From the NCBI GenBank assembly GCA_023374045.1, contig CM041776.1, positions 45,328,171 to 45,392,170 of the forward strand: DNA of 64,000 bases, written 5' to 3'. Below the pieces are notes generated by a model. That model was not told the origin of the DNA. It made no database searches and worked only from the letters and a program-made list of their open reading frames with translations. How positions within the stretch are numbered: the stretch's first letter is position 1; every line of letters begins with the position of its first letter. Source of the DNA: Limonium bicolor. Its lineage: Eukaryota > Streptophyta > Magnoliopsida > Caryophyllales > Plumbaginaceae. This document shows positions 1 to 9,437 of the stretch, in pieces. The position numbers and the translations under genes are program-made.

Positions 1-32
1 TGAAATCGAGCGGAAGGGAGTTAGACGATTCT

Positions 33-192
33 AAAATCCCGGCTGCAACTAGGAAGGTCGTTACTTCCCTAGCACCCCGCCTTGTAAAAATCTAGGCTGC
101 AATTAGGGGAGGTTTGTCACCCTAATGCCCCACCTAAAGAGATCCAGACTGCGACAAGGGAGGTTATGACCCCAGTGCCCCGCCTCGGATTT
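33..192. repeat. Three imperfect ~54-bp repeats with internal hairpins
   Basis: Three consecutive units share a GGCTGCAA/GACTGCGA-like start, an AGG core and a final CCCCGCC/CCCCACC. Each can fold. The first pairs CTAGG with CCTAG, the second pairs TTAGGG with CCCTAA, and the third is weaker (CAAGGG against CCCCAGTG). The arms differ between units while pairing is largely kept. No coding frame is supported. The host element is unknown because it starts before the window. Confidence 0.6.
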
Positions 193-662
193 TTATTTTG
201 GGAAGGAAGACAAGTGATGTTCTAACCATGAAGGAAATGTTTTGAAGGGGTTAGACATTTCTTGCTCCCCGAAAACGGTTTATTTTGGAGCTTAAAAAAT
301 GAGTTAGAAAATCTTTGAAGTTGTTCGGAATTCTCTATGAAGAACACTGATTTTGAGAAATGTTTTGGGAGGAAACTTTTTGTATATGTGAGAAGAACTT
401 TCTGCAATAGAGAAGAGTTTTCTCTGTGATGTGAGAAGAGTTTTTCCTTTAAAATTCCACAAAATGGTTTCTTTGAAAACTTGATGAAACTTTAATAAAA
501 AGATTGTTTTGAAATTCTTTTTGGGTTTTTAGATTTTGAAAGGAATTTACAAGTGAGTGGATTGGATGAAATGTATTTGGGTTTGAGTTGAATTGAGCTT
601 GATGAAATAGGTTCGGTTTGGATTGAGGTTCAGGCTTGAACTAGATTGAATTTGAGTTGGGT
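193..662. other. AT/GT-rich spacer, no gene seen
   Basis: Purine- and T-rich unique-looking sequence between two repeat blocks. The only open frame (222-407, minus) is low-complexity and matches nothing I recognise. No regulatory signal is convincing. Confidence 0.5.
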
Positions 663-815
663 CAACGTTTTGGTCAAGGTCAACGTCTTTGGTCGAGGTC
701 AACGTTTTTAGTCAAGGTCAACATTCGGTCAAACTAGACCGGGTCAAAGTGAGGTTGGTCAAGGTTCGATCAGGTCAAAGCTTGAAGTCAAAGGTCAATC
801 TTCAGGTCAAAGGTC
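663..815. repeat. GTCAA/GGTCAAGG simple-sequence tract
   Basis: The pentamer GTCAA or its near variants recurs many times, often as GGTCAAGGTCAACG. This is a degenerate short tandem repeat. It sits directly upstream of two other tandem blocks, so the whole 660-2160 stretch behaves as one repeat-expanded region. Confidence 0.75.
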
Positions 816-824
816 GACCTTCGG

Positions 825-906
825 ATCTTAACTTGATTTTTTGCGGACTTAGGCTTGATTTTTGTGGACTTAGGCTTGATTTTTTGTGGACTTAGGCTTT
901 GTGGAC
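825..906. repeat. 21-22-bp tandem repeat, about three copies
   Basis: The motif GACTTAGGCTTGATTTTT recurs starting at about 846 and 867, with a shortened copy at 889 and a diverged one just upstream at 825. Period is 21-22 bp. Open frames reading through it on both strands are artefacts of the repeat. Confidence 0.8.
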
Positions 907-1009
907 TTTGGGCCTTGTTTGAGACATGGGTCTTTAATGGTCTTGGGTTTTGGTTTGAGTTGGTGTGAGTTTTTTGATTTGGGGCTAGATTGGGCTTTTG
1001 ATTCGTGGG

Positions 1010-2160
1010 CCCGATTTGGGCCTTGGGGAGTTGGGTTGTGGACTTCGGGTTTGGGTCGTGGGCTTCGGGTTTGGGCCATGGGCTTCGGGTTTCGGACCTA
1101 GGCAATGGGCCATGGGTTTGGGCCATGGGCTTCGGGTTTGGGCCATGGGCTTCGGACAATGGGCCGGGTTTATGAACTTGGGCCGAGTTTGAGATGGGCT
1201 GGGTTTGGTAGAATTGGGCCGAGAGTTTGGGCTCTGTTTGGGCCGTGGGTTTCGGGTTTGGGCCATGGGCTTTGGGTTTCGGACTATGGGCTTCGGGTTT
1301 CGGACCTAGGCTATGGGCCATGGGCTTCGGTTTGGGCCATGGGCTTCGGACGATGGGCCGGGTTTATGAACTTGGGCCGGGTTTGAGATGGGCTGGGTTT
1401 GGTAGAATTGGGCCGAGAGTTTGGGCTCTGTTTGGGCCGTGGGTTTGGATTTGTTTTGGGCCAAATTTGGACGTGGGCTTGGGCTAGAGACATTGGGTTC
1501 GGGTCATGGACTTCGGGTTGAGAGTGGTGTGGTTTGGGCCACGGGCTTTGGGTTTTGGGCCATGGGCTTCGGGTTTCGGACCTAGGCTATGGGCCATGGG
1601 TTTGGGCCATGGGCTTCGGGTTTGGGCCATGGGCTTCGGACGATGGGCCGGGTTTATGAACTTGGGCCGGGTTTGAGATGGGCTGGGTTTGGTAGAATTG
1701 GGCCGAGAGTTTTGGGCTCTGTTTGGGCCGTAGGTTTGGATTTGTTTTTGGGCCAAATTTGGACGTGGGCTTGGGCTAGAGACATTGGGTTCGGGTCATG
1801 GACTTCGGGTTGAGAGTGGTGTGGTCTGGGCCACGGGCTTTGGGCCGAGGTTGGGTTTGGTAGAATTGGGCCGAGAGTTTGGGCTCTGTTTGGGCCGTGG
1901 GTTTGGATTTGTTTTTGGCCAAATTTGGACGTGGGCTTGGGCTAGAGACATTGGGTTCGGGTCATGGACTTCGGGTTGAGAGTGGTGTGGTCTGGGCCAC
2001 GGGCTTTGGGCCGAGGTTGGGTTTGGTAGAATTGGGCCGAGAGTTTGGGCTGGACTTGGGCTTTTGGGCCGAGAGGAGTGGGCTGGACTTGGGCTTTTGG
2101 GCCGAGAGGAGTGGGCTTGGACTTGGGCTTTTTGGGCCGAGAGGAGTGTGTTTTGCTTGG
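1010..2160. repeat. GGGCC-rich higher-order tandem repeat
   Basis: A G/T-rich block in which GGGCCATGGGCTTCGGG and similar short words are nested inside larger units. The anchor GAATTGGGCCGAGAG occurs at about 1211, 1405, 1695, 1863 and 2029, giving spacings of roughly 194, 290, 168 and 166 bp. Several phases are open in all frames and yield proline/glycine/tryptophan-rich pseudo-proteins (for example 1796-2176 minus). These are consequences of composition rather than genes. A shorter GGGCCGAGAGGAGTG repeat closes the block at about 2058-2145. Confidence 0.85.
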
Positions 2161-2440
2161 GGCTGGGCCGGGTCAAAGCAATTGGGCTAAGTTTGGATGA
2201 GGGGAAAATTCTGTGCTGGGAACAAAATTTACAAGGAGAAATCAGATTAGAGATGAGTTTAAAAAAAAACGTTGAGATTTATTTTCACAAGATGATTATA
2301 GAAGTGAGAGACAATTTTTGAATTTTGAGGATGGAGGGCAAGAAGATTTGCTAGCGACTAAGTTTTGAATCAAAGGGATTTTGAAGAACTGGAACGAGAA
2401 TGAGGTGGTTAATTACATATAATACATATATTAGGTGCAT
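2161..2440. other. Unassigned sequence, no gene seen
   Basis: Transition from the GGGCC repeat into AT-richer DNA. Short open frames only; nothing recognisable on either strand. Confidence 0.5.
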
Positions 2441-2618
2441 TTTAGGGTTTAGAATGTTACCACCATGAGATAGGCCAATAGTCTATCAGGCCAGGGGAAC
2501 ACTCTCTATCCTAAAGGGATATTTTTGCTTATACATAAATGTGTGTTTTAAGGTTTAGGATTTCACCACCATGAGATAGGCCAATAGTCTATCAGACCAG
2601 GAGGACCCCACTATCCTA
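2441..2618. repeat. Tandem duplication, ~73-bp copies 105 bp apart
   Basis: Two copies (about 2441-2513 and 2546-2618) share GGTTTAG, then ACCACCATGAGATAGGCC, then AATAGTCTATCAG and a final CTATCCTAA. They differ at scattered positions, so the duplication is not recent. The word ATAGGCCAATAGTCTAT is itself partly palindromic. Confidence 0.8.
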
Positions 2619-4380
2619 ATGGCTTGGGCCTAAGGACATAGTAACTAGGGTTTAGATAGAGATAATCAGAATCAGACAATGAAATGAATGCTTAAAAGGA
2701 AATCGGATGTAAAGAGTGAACATATGTACACAAAACAAATGAACATGAGAGAAGCACATGCCACAAACGAGAGAGAAAAGAGTAAGCTAAAATTAAAAAT
2801 ACAAGATCATGAAAACTACGAATACTGCTTAAATAGAGAAGAGTGAATCCCTTAGTGACCTGAGTGATAATCAACCCTAAACTTGAACTGCTAATCCGAT
2901 TTCAAAATCTGTTCATGTTCGTTGCTTAACAAAACACCACTGGGTGATCCAAAACATATCAAAAATATAAATGGTCATGCGTTGATCTTCTCAAAAAATG
3001 AAAACCCATTTGGACAGGGCATCAGACAATATCTAGGTGGCCATTTTGAATTCTCTTGAACAAACAGGAGCTAGATCAAGGAGCAATCAGTGAGATGAAG
3101 TTGGATTTATACAGAACTAACAACTAAACTACAACACATGGTGTAACAGGTCAGAGGCTACCATTGTTTAAAACTCACCGATTTCCAGACAAGCAAAACA
3201 ATTCTGGGGTTTCTATCAAACTTTACACAGCAAGCATATATTTCCAGAACTAAAACGAAACAAACTCAATCAGCTTGTAACCATCAGAAGACATGACAAA
3301 GAATAAAGCACCCACACAACGTATAAAGAGTAATTATAGGAACCAGAATTAATACCAAAGGAAGAGTATCTACACTTTCTTGCAAATCTCATAACATCAG
3401 AGATAAACAAAATTAGTCCAACAGGTTAGCAAGGAAAACAGGACAAGTTCCACGGAATTAATCTGTACCCTTTGTCGAACACCCAAGATGGTGAGACTAA
3501 AATCTTCATCAGAAAAAAAAAACAGATACTCAATGGCTATACGAAGTCAGAAGGTTTTGAGTCTCATTCGAAACTTGGGCCAAAAAACAATAGAGGAGAA
3601 TCGCAGGGAAAACCACCAAGTCGACTAAGGACAATAGGGGTGAGACTTTCGACTGGAGATGGACCAGTGTGCTCATCACTAGCAAATTCAAACAGAGACA
3701 TGGTATGGATACAGACACTGGGGATGAACCAGTTTCGCTTGCAACTTACAAAACAAGAAAAATATCCGTGGAATCGGGACTGGAATGATCCAATCTTGAG
3801 ATGTTACAGAGATATCAAAACTGGGTATTCAAATATGCACATACACAGGGGAATGACATTAAGCACCCTCCTGACCTGTTCGTGGACTTCGATGCCCATA
3901 CCAGGTCACAATACCACCCGAATTGGGATAATAAGACCAAGTTTACCGAAACAGATTACAAAACACGGGAATGGAGAACCGCAAGCCGAGGGTGGATGAA
4001 AGCTATAGTCGGGACGATTACCGAAACTACATTCACCCCCGGCGATCAAACATATGTAAAATCCAAAAAAAAACACGAAGGGAAAACAAGAACAGGTATG
4101 AATTTGAGACGGAAACTTAAGTGTTCGACCCGTTGAAGCCAGGGACCTGCGAAATGAATGATTCGAGGCCTGTTTCTGGGTTACCGAAAGAAGAAGGAGA
4201 AGAGTGTGATGAGAAATGGAGGTGGGTTTCATGTCGGAAAAATTTTCTCGACTGAACCCTAACCCTTTGCTGTCATCGGGCTGAGCCCTTGAGCAAAATG
4301 AGTTCGTAACGGAAATGAGAAGAACGAAAACGAAGATTGCTGACATTGGAGAGAGATTGAGAGCAAGGGTAATGAAGAGA
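2619..4380. other. 1.8 kb without a recognisable gene
   Basis: A-rich on the plus strand. The frames at 3472-3999 (plus, 175 aa) and 3906-4346 (minus, 146 aa, hydrophobic N-terminus) are the longest. Neither shows a domain I recognise, and they overlap each other on opposite strands. The region may be the body of an old LTR or the remnant of a minus-strand transcript unit whose promoter would lie near 4630. Confidence 0.4.
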
Positions 4381-4627
4381 CTTACGCTGTCGACGGTGGA
4401 GTGACTGGCTACACCCGGATTCCGTGGGATAGCGCGTTGTCGGAAGAAGAGTTTAAGGAGGAAGATGGGTTTCCCGGCGAAAGGAAACGATGAAGAGACG
4501 GTCGAGTTCGAGAGGAAGAAGACAGAAGGAGATGCCAGATGTTTTTTCCTCTTTTCAAAATGAGAATGTTCTAAAACAGGAGGTTGTCGGCTTGTAATAT
4601 AATCATCTGTACAGTAGGGTTTGATGT

Positions 4628-4640
4628 CTTTTTATAATAT
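4628..4640 (-). promoter_or_regulatory. TATA-like box on minus strand
   Basis: The minus strand reads ATATTATAAAAAG. A purine/pyrimidine-biased leader follows for about 220 bp, and then an AGC/GTAAGT splice-donor-like site at about 4381-4386 on the minus strand. The order TATA, leader, donor is what a plant promoter with a 5' non-coding exon looks like, but retrotransposon LTRs have the same order. No supported coding exon follows, so the call is weak. Confidence 0.3.
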
Positions 4641-4783
4641 GGGGTATAGAACAGATGTCTTGTTAGGGTTCAAATTGAGGCAATGGGCTCACTTACTGTC
4701 TTCAATTCGGGCTAACCAAAGGACAGGCCCAACGAAGGCTAAAAAGGAAGAACCGAAAATGAAAGGCGAGTTTGCACCTGCCC

Positions 4784-4848
4784 ACACTCAAACTCGGGAT
4801 CTCTAGCTAGTCCCTCCCGTACCTTGTCCAACTGAGCTGCGATGCGAT
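4784..4848 (-). pseudogene. tRNA-like relic
   Basis: On the minus strand AGCTCAGTTGGACAAGGT matches a tRNA A box/D arm, and about 35 bases later GATCCCGAGTTTGAG resembles a damaged B box/T arm (usual form GGTTCGANNCC). The acceptor stem does not close. It is best read as the tRNA-derived head of an old SINE or a tRNA-like segment of a retroelement, not a working tRNA. Confidence 0.45.
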
Positions 4849-4921
4849 TCGATACATAACAGGACTAACAAGAGTAAAAGCTCTGACGTGAGCTAAAAAC
4901 GGAAATAAAAAAGACCAATGC

Positions 4922-4984
4922 CCCTCACCAAGGATCGAACCCGCGACCTACGAGTTGCGTGGCGAGCATCTTAACCGGTTACAC
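4922..4984 (-). pseudogene. Second tRNA-like relic
   Basis: The minus strand has TAACCGGTTAAG (A-box-like) and, after an anticodon-arm-like stretch, GGGTTCGATCCTTGG, a good B-box/T-arm match. A T-rich run follows downstream. The pairing of the ends is poor, so it is not an intact tRNA. With the neighbouring relic it suggests tRNA-derived repeats in tandem. Confidence 0.45.
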
Positions 4985-5656
4985 TGGATTGAATTTCAGT
5001 ATATTCATGGGAGAAAAAAAATACGAGAGTTCTAAATTCGACTGGATAACTCCTCTAAAACACGTCGAATCCAGAAGGAAGTATATACAATAAAATGAGA
5101 TGATTAATCTAATGACCTGAAAGTATGGAATACAATTAAGAATAAGATTCAAAAACGTAACGAGATAAAAATAAAAGAATAGCATATGTACCTGAAATAA
5201 TGAAAATTAATGCTCGTATTGAAGATAAAACACTTAAAATAAATGAAAATAAGAGTAGTAAAAAGGACACACGAAATAATAAAATAGTGACGATAAAAGG
5301 AGAAAAATCAAAAGGAAATAATAAACAACAAAAAATATAAATTGATCGAGTTAAAAATAATATGAGGTAATAACAAAATCGTGAAATATTTTAAAACAAA
5401 AGCAACAAAATAAGTAAACGAAATGAAGTCAGTTACAAACAGATTTCAACAAAAGCTCGTGCTCCTTTTCCATAGGAATGTGAGGTTTAAATGTCGGGAA
5501 AAAGAAATTCCTTTAGTTGAAAACGGGGACGACCACCTTGTTTCTGAAAGCATGTTCATTTTTGAAGTTTTGTTTTAAAATAAAACGGGTGAGAATTTTT
5601 GGTGTCTACAGATGGCTCCCCTTGATTCAATTCTGCAATAGAAGGCTTGCAGAATT
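4985..5656 (+). other. AT-rich stretch ending in an LTR-end-like motif
   Basis: A-rich and devoid of coding signal. Near its right end GAGAATTTTTGGTGTCTACA (ending 5610) is followed by GATGGCTCCCC. From family knowledge, a TTTTGGTGTCTACA end followed closely by TGGC is typical of the 3' end of Tat/Ogre-type LTRs next to their primer site, but the site here is not a clear complement of any tRNA. The call is an old LTR end at about 5610, with the matching start lying outside what I can define. Confidence 0.35.
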
Positions 5657-6619
5657 TGAAATACCCCAAATCTTGGTATGTTGTTTAAATGTTAAAATAA
5701 GGTATCTAAAGGCTAAAAAGTGCCTTAGGAACATCAGTGCATAGTTTAAACCATAGTTAAAACGCAATAAAACACTGAGACACGGTTCGAGCAAAAAATG
5801 CTCTAAGCTTGGAGTAAACTTGGTTAGGACCCAAAGAGCCTACCAAGATTTGATAATATTTAATTATGATTTTATAAGGCTAATTAAGTCCTTAGGAAAC
5901 CTTGGTGGACAATGAAACCAAACAAACACAAATAAATACCTTAAGGTCAATATGGGCTAAAATGTGCTCTAAGCTTGGGATAAATTTGTATAAACCTAAT
6001 GGTCATACCTATACCTTATAAATATGTTAATGAACATATTAAATCATTTACCAAGGAAAACCAAGCTTGAAAACAAGTTAAAAACAAAATGTGCTTTAAG
6101 GAGTCTTAAAGCACGTTTTTGAAAAATTGTCTTGTAAATGAGTTTTGAATGGCTAAATGTCCATCATTACTCTTTAATTAACATGTGTACTATTTAGTAT
6201 CACATTAGGAAGTCTTAATCAATGAGAAATCAAAATTTCACAAATATGTGCCTTAGTTAGTGAATAGTGCTCAAATAGTGCTAGTTTTGACTTAAGTCAA
6301 CTCTAATTAGTTAAATGGTCAACAAAGACCATAAATATCCTTATGATGGAAGGGGGCACGGTTTTTGGGTGTGAGTCATCACACTTGGCTAGCAACTAAA
6401 GAAAAGAAAAAGAAAAGTAAGCAAAAGTTACTATTTACCTTTTACAACATAAATATCTTAACTAAAGGCTAACATCTCACCTCTTCTCTTTATTCCTTCA
6501 CTCACCAACGTATTCATCTTCATCCTCCCTTCTCAATCTCGTTTTTGCTACAGCAAGTAGACTTCTCCATCTTCAAATCCTTGTAACTCCTAGTTCCATG
6601 ATCCAAATTCAATTTCAAG
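5657..6619 (+). mobile_element. LARD-type LTR fragment, first ~960 bp, cut by gap
   Basis: Starts TGAAATACCCCAAATCTTGG, the same beginning as the long LTRs at 19871, 29230, 38598 and 51491. It stays co-linear with them through the conserved hairpin (6091-6114, GTGCTTTAAG pairing with CTTAAAGCAC), the CATCATTACTCTTTAATTAA block and the GGTCAACAAAGACCA block. Near the gap, CTTGTAACTCCTAGTTCCAT matches the inverted LTR ending at 47057 better than the tandem-array LTRs, so it belongs to that subfamily. The remaining ~3.6 kb would have to lie in the gap or be deleted; the sequence after the gap is unrelated. Confidence 0.8.
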
Positions 6620-7119
6620 NNNNNNNNNNNNNNNNNNNNNNNNNNNNNNNNNNNNNNNNNNNNNNNNNNNNNNNNNNNNNNNNNNNNNNNNNNNNNNNNN
6701 NNNNNNNNNNNNNNNNNNNNNNNNNNNNNNNNNNNNNNNNNNNNNNNNNNNNNNNNNNNNNNNNNNNNNNNNNNNNNNNNNNNNNNNNNNNNNNNNNNNN
6801 NNNNNNNNNNNNNNNNNNNNNNNNNNNNNNNNNNNNNNNNNNNNNNNNNNNNNNNNNNNNNNNNNNNNNNNNNNNNNNNNNNNNNNNNNNNNNNNNNNNN
6901 NNNNNNNNNNNNNNNNNNNNNNNNNNNNNNNNNNNNNNNNNNNNNNNNNNNNNNNNNNNNNNNNNNNNNNNNNNNNNNNNNNNNNNNNNNNNNNNNNNNN
7001 NNNNNNNNNNNNNNNNNNNNNNNNNNNNNNNNNNNNNNNNNNNNNNNNNNNNNNNNNNNNNNNNNNNNNNNNNNNNNNNNNNNNNNNNNNNNNNNNNNNN
7101 NNNNNNNNNNNNNNNNNNN
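6620..7119. other. Assembly gap, 500 N
   Basis: Exactly 500 ambiguous bases, the usual placeholder for a gap of unknown size. The left flank is an LTR fragment and the right flank belongs to a different element, so the true missing length may be several kb. Open frames running through it are artefacts. Confidence 0.99.
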
Positions 7120-7883
7120 CAAAAGAAAAAGCTCACCTTCTCCAAGCTTCCAACATCTATCAATAGCTTCCTCTTACTTCTTTATTGCTTTTCTCTTCTT
7201 CATGTTTGAGTAGTTTCTAATTGTGCTCTATGATAGGATTTGAACCTTAAATGCTTCATTGTAGCTTATAAACTTTACCTCATTTATAATAGTTGTTTTA
7301 TCTCCATTAATGCTTCATTAATGTCTTGGATTCATCACTCATGGAATTTATTGCAATTTCTAGCAAAGCTAGGGTTTAAGCTAGAATTTGAGAATTTACG
7401 GATAAACCCTAACTTTCATTGCTCTAGAATTAGGGAACTGAAATGTCAGGGCTATTGTTAGGAGCTTGAACTTAATGCTATCTAATGACTCTAGCCCTCT
7501 TTGAATTAAAGGGTGTGATTAATTAGGTAAGATTTGATTGGTCCAAGATTTGAGAAATCTTTATTTTAGCTTTAATAGACAGCTATAATGAGGTGTGTTT
7601 ATGAGTGTAATTGGGCAATAGAGGTGATACCCATTATCCTAGACTACTCTTCCATCCATTCCATCTAAATCACTTTAGATTATTGCTTTTACTGTTTTCG
7701 TTGAGAGTTACGAACAAGCTAGCTTGCCTTCGGCTAAAATCCCATTTACCATTCTTTATTTCAATTACTAGGATACCGAAGCTCGGGAGTTAGAAACCAA
7801 TTTCCTTGTGGATACGACACTTGTTGTACTACAACAAATTAGGTGCACTTGCCTAGTGTTAGCTTAGGTCTTTACTGCTTATA
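7120..7883 (+). mobile_element. 3' part of an Athila-like LTR
   Basis: Towards its right end the sequence reads AATTTCCTTGTGGATACGAC and then a short run ending in GTGCACTTGCCTAG. This CTTGTGGATACGAC...GCACTTGCC signature is characteristic of the 3' (U5) end of Athila/Tat-lineage LTRs. The mirrored relative occurs on the minus strand of the gag-only element's LTR as CTTGGGTTCGATACTC. The left side is lost in the gap, and the right side is interrupted by the element inserted at 7889. No coding content. Confidence 0.55.
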
Positions 7884-7888
7884 GTATT
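7884..7888. repeat. Target-site duplication, left copy (GTATT)
   Basis: GTATT directly precedes the left end of the element at 7889 and is repeated directly after its right end at 13897-13901. Confidence 0.92.
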
Positions 7889-8304
7889 TGCTAATAGAAA
7901 ATTTGTTAGGGTAAAACTATATATATAAAAAGAATAAAATGATAAACTAAAACCTACAACTCTACTACGGGTAGCAAAATAAAACCCGGTCGGAGTATAG
8001 TGTAAATATATCACGACTGAGAGTATCGAACCCAAGGGACTTATAGAAAACTAGTCCTAATCCGGGCAAAAGCCTATTCTATAATAAAAGGGGGGAAAAG
8101 TAAATGTAAGTATAAATTAAGAAACTATCTAAAACCTAATCTAAAATAGTATTTATAATGGTCTACCCCAGATTCGTAATGGTAAACGTCATAAAAACAC
8201 ATATAATCACCCAGGAAAAGAATAAACTTTGAATCAACCAACTCTTGATAGTGCCGGATATCATGCCGGACAGAAGGCGCACGGCAGATTCAAAAACCTT
8301 GAAC

Positions 8305-8329
8305 GTGCCGGAAGTCTTGTACCCGGCAT
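8305..8329. repeat. 25-bp CCGG palindrome in LTR
   Basis: GTGCCGG and CCGGCAT arms flank a central stretch within a 25-bp unit, followed after a short spacer by ACCCGACA. A second partial set (TGCCGGATATCATGCCGGAC) lies at about 8253. The counterpart in the other LTR is 12805-12829. Confidence 0.75.
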
Positions 8330-8904
8330 GCCACCCGACATTATCAAAATGGCAAACTACTTCTCCAGTTCGAACCCGAACCAAGAACTCCCTAATCATT
8401 ATCGAAGACTAGCAAATATTTGGTAATCAACGAACCGACAAGGGGAGAATAACATGGCTAATACTAAATCTTAGGTATTCATCCTCTAAATTGTAGAAGA
8501 CAAATGGAAAGACCACCTAGAGTTTCTCAACCTTTCTGCCTTAATAAAGTCAGAATTTGAAGTAAATGGAAGGAGAAGCAACTTCATTCCAATTGCAAGA
8601 AACACAAAACTCCAAGTTGAAACTTATGTCTTTTATTGAATAATCATAGTGTGTTTACAAAGAAAACCATTTCTAACCAGAGAAGACAAAGAATTCTACA
8701 TCACCATTCACACAACTACAAGAAGAGAATACAAAGAGGGAGAAGGAGATGTTAATAGCCTTAACCCGACAAGGTCTTCTTCTTCTCTTGCGTGGATGGA
8801 TCCGTAGACTTCTTTGGACACCAACAATGGAGTGAGGCGAAAATATAGAAGTGAATGGAGTGGATTTGGTATGTTGAAGTGTGTTAATTGATGTAGACTC
8901 TCGG

Positions 8905-8916
8905 CCTATTTATAGG
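8905..8916 (-). promoter_or_regulatory. TATA box of 3' LTR
   Basis: CCTATAAATAGG on the minus strand is a strong plant TATA element, and itself palindromic. It is preserved identically in the other LTR at 13403-13414. It would drive transcription on the minus strand, and in this copy read outward into the flanking Athila-like LTR. Confidence 0.75.
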
Positions 8917-9030
8917 GCTTCAAAGTGTCATTTGCCGAGCGACGTGCCAGATCACCAGTAGCCGGCACACGTGGGAAATGTGCCCAACTGTTAACGGTCG
9001 AAACCGTCAATTCCGCGCGAAACAGTACAT

Positions 9031-9214
9031 ATGCCGGGTAGGATATACCCGGCATCACACCCGGCAGCGGTTGGAAATCACGTGGAACACATGTGCTGTC
9101 GTATGGTCAACCGAAGCGACTCTATACTCATGCCGGATAGAATTTACCCGGCATCGCATCCGGCAAGACCTCTTTTCTGTTCTGTGCTCATGCCGTGTAG
9201 AACCAACCCGGCAC
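9031..9214. repeat. Cluster of three 25-bp CCGG palindromes
   Basis: Units at 9031-9055, 9130-9154 and 9190-9214 each span exactly 25 bp. The first has perfect 10-bp arms (ATGCCGGGTA pairing with TACCCGGCAT), the second 7-bp arms (ATGCCGG/CCGGCAT), and the third is degraded. Each is followed within 4-7 bp by a further CCGGCA half-site. They lie just inside the transcription start side of the LTR on the minus strand. Confidence 0.85.
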
Positions 9215-9399
9215 CGAGTCCGGCATCAATGGAATTTCTGCCTAGAGATGCGTTCCTTGTATGTAAAACACATAAAACATAAGACTGTACAAATAATATA
9301 CTTTAACGCATAATCTATCATAAATAACACATATATAACTTTATTTAGATAGATATAATATTAAATCTAATGCATAAAATATGATAAGTATGCTTATCA

Positions 9400-9437
9400 A
9401 GGCCCTACACTTACCTTTTGCTAGTCCTCGAGCAAAA
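9400..9437 (-). promoter_or_regulatory. Terminal hairpin plus polypurine tract
   Basis: Minus strand: a 7-bp stem (TTTTGCT pairing with AGCAAAA, loop CGAGGACT) at 9437-9416, then GGTAAGTGTAGGGCC directly before the LTR. The purine run next to the 3' LTR is where second-strand synthesis would be primed. The same AAGTGTAGGG word recurs behind other hairpins at 10250-10285 and 10434-10461. Confidence 0.8.

Larger units (their letters stand above)
7889..9399 (-). repeat. 3' LTR of the gag-only element
   Basis: On the plus strand it starts TGCTAATAG and ends GCTTATCA. It is co-linear with 12397-13896. It contains a TATA box (8905-8916, minus) and a set of 25-bp palindromes at 8305-8329, 9031-9055, 9130-9154 and 9190-9214. 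Differences from the other LTR are scattered substitutions and 1-3-base indels. Confidence 0.93.

Noticed and set aside
788..2176. Proline-, glycine- and tryptophan-rich open frames on both strands (e.g. 788-1321, 1796-2176 minus)
   Set aside because: They run through GGGCC-type tandem repeats and are open in several frames at once; composition rather than coding.
3472..3999. 175-aa plus-strand frame
   Set aside because: No recognisable domain, overlaps a similar-length minus-strand frame, no supporting promoter or splice context.
3906..4346. 146-aa minus-strand frame with a hydrophobic N-terminus resembling a signal peptide
   Set aside because: Low-complexity hydrophobic runs, no family match by eye, and a leader with possible splice sites interrupts it; not enough for a gene call.
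4784..4984. Functional tRNA genes
   Set aside because: A/B-box-like words are present but acceptor stems do not pair and the first B box is damaged.
5603..5640. Primer binding site of a Tat/Ogre-type element
   Set aside because: The LTR-end motif is suggestive, but TGGCTCCCC and what follows do not clearly complement a plant tRNA 3' end.
6520..7209. Three 180-200-aa frames across the gap
   Set aside because: Almost entirely ambiguous residues from the N run.
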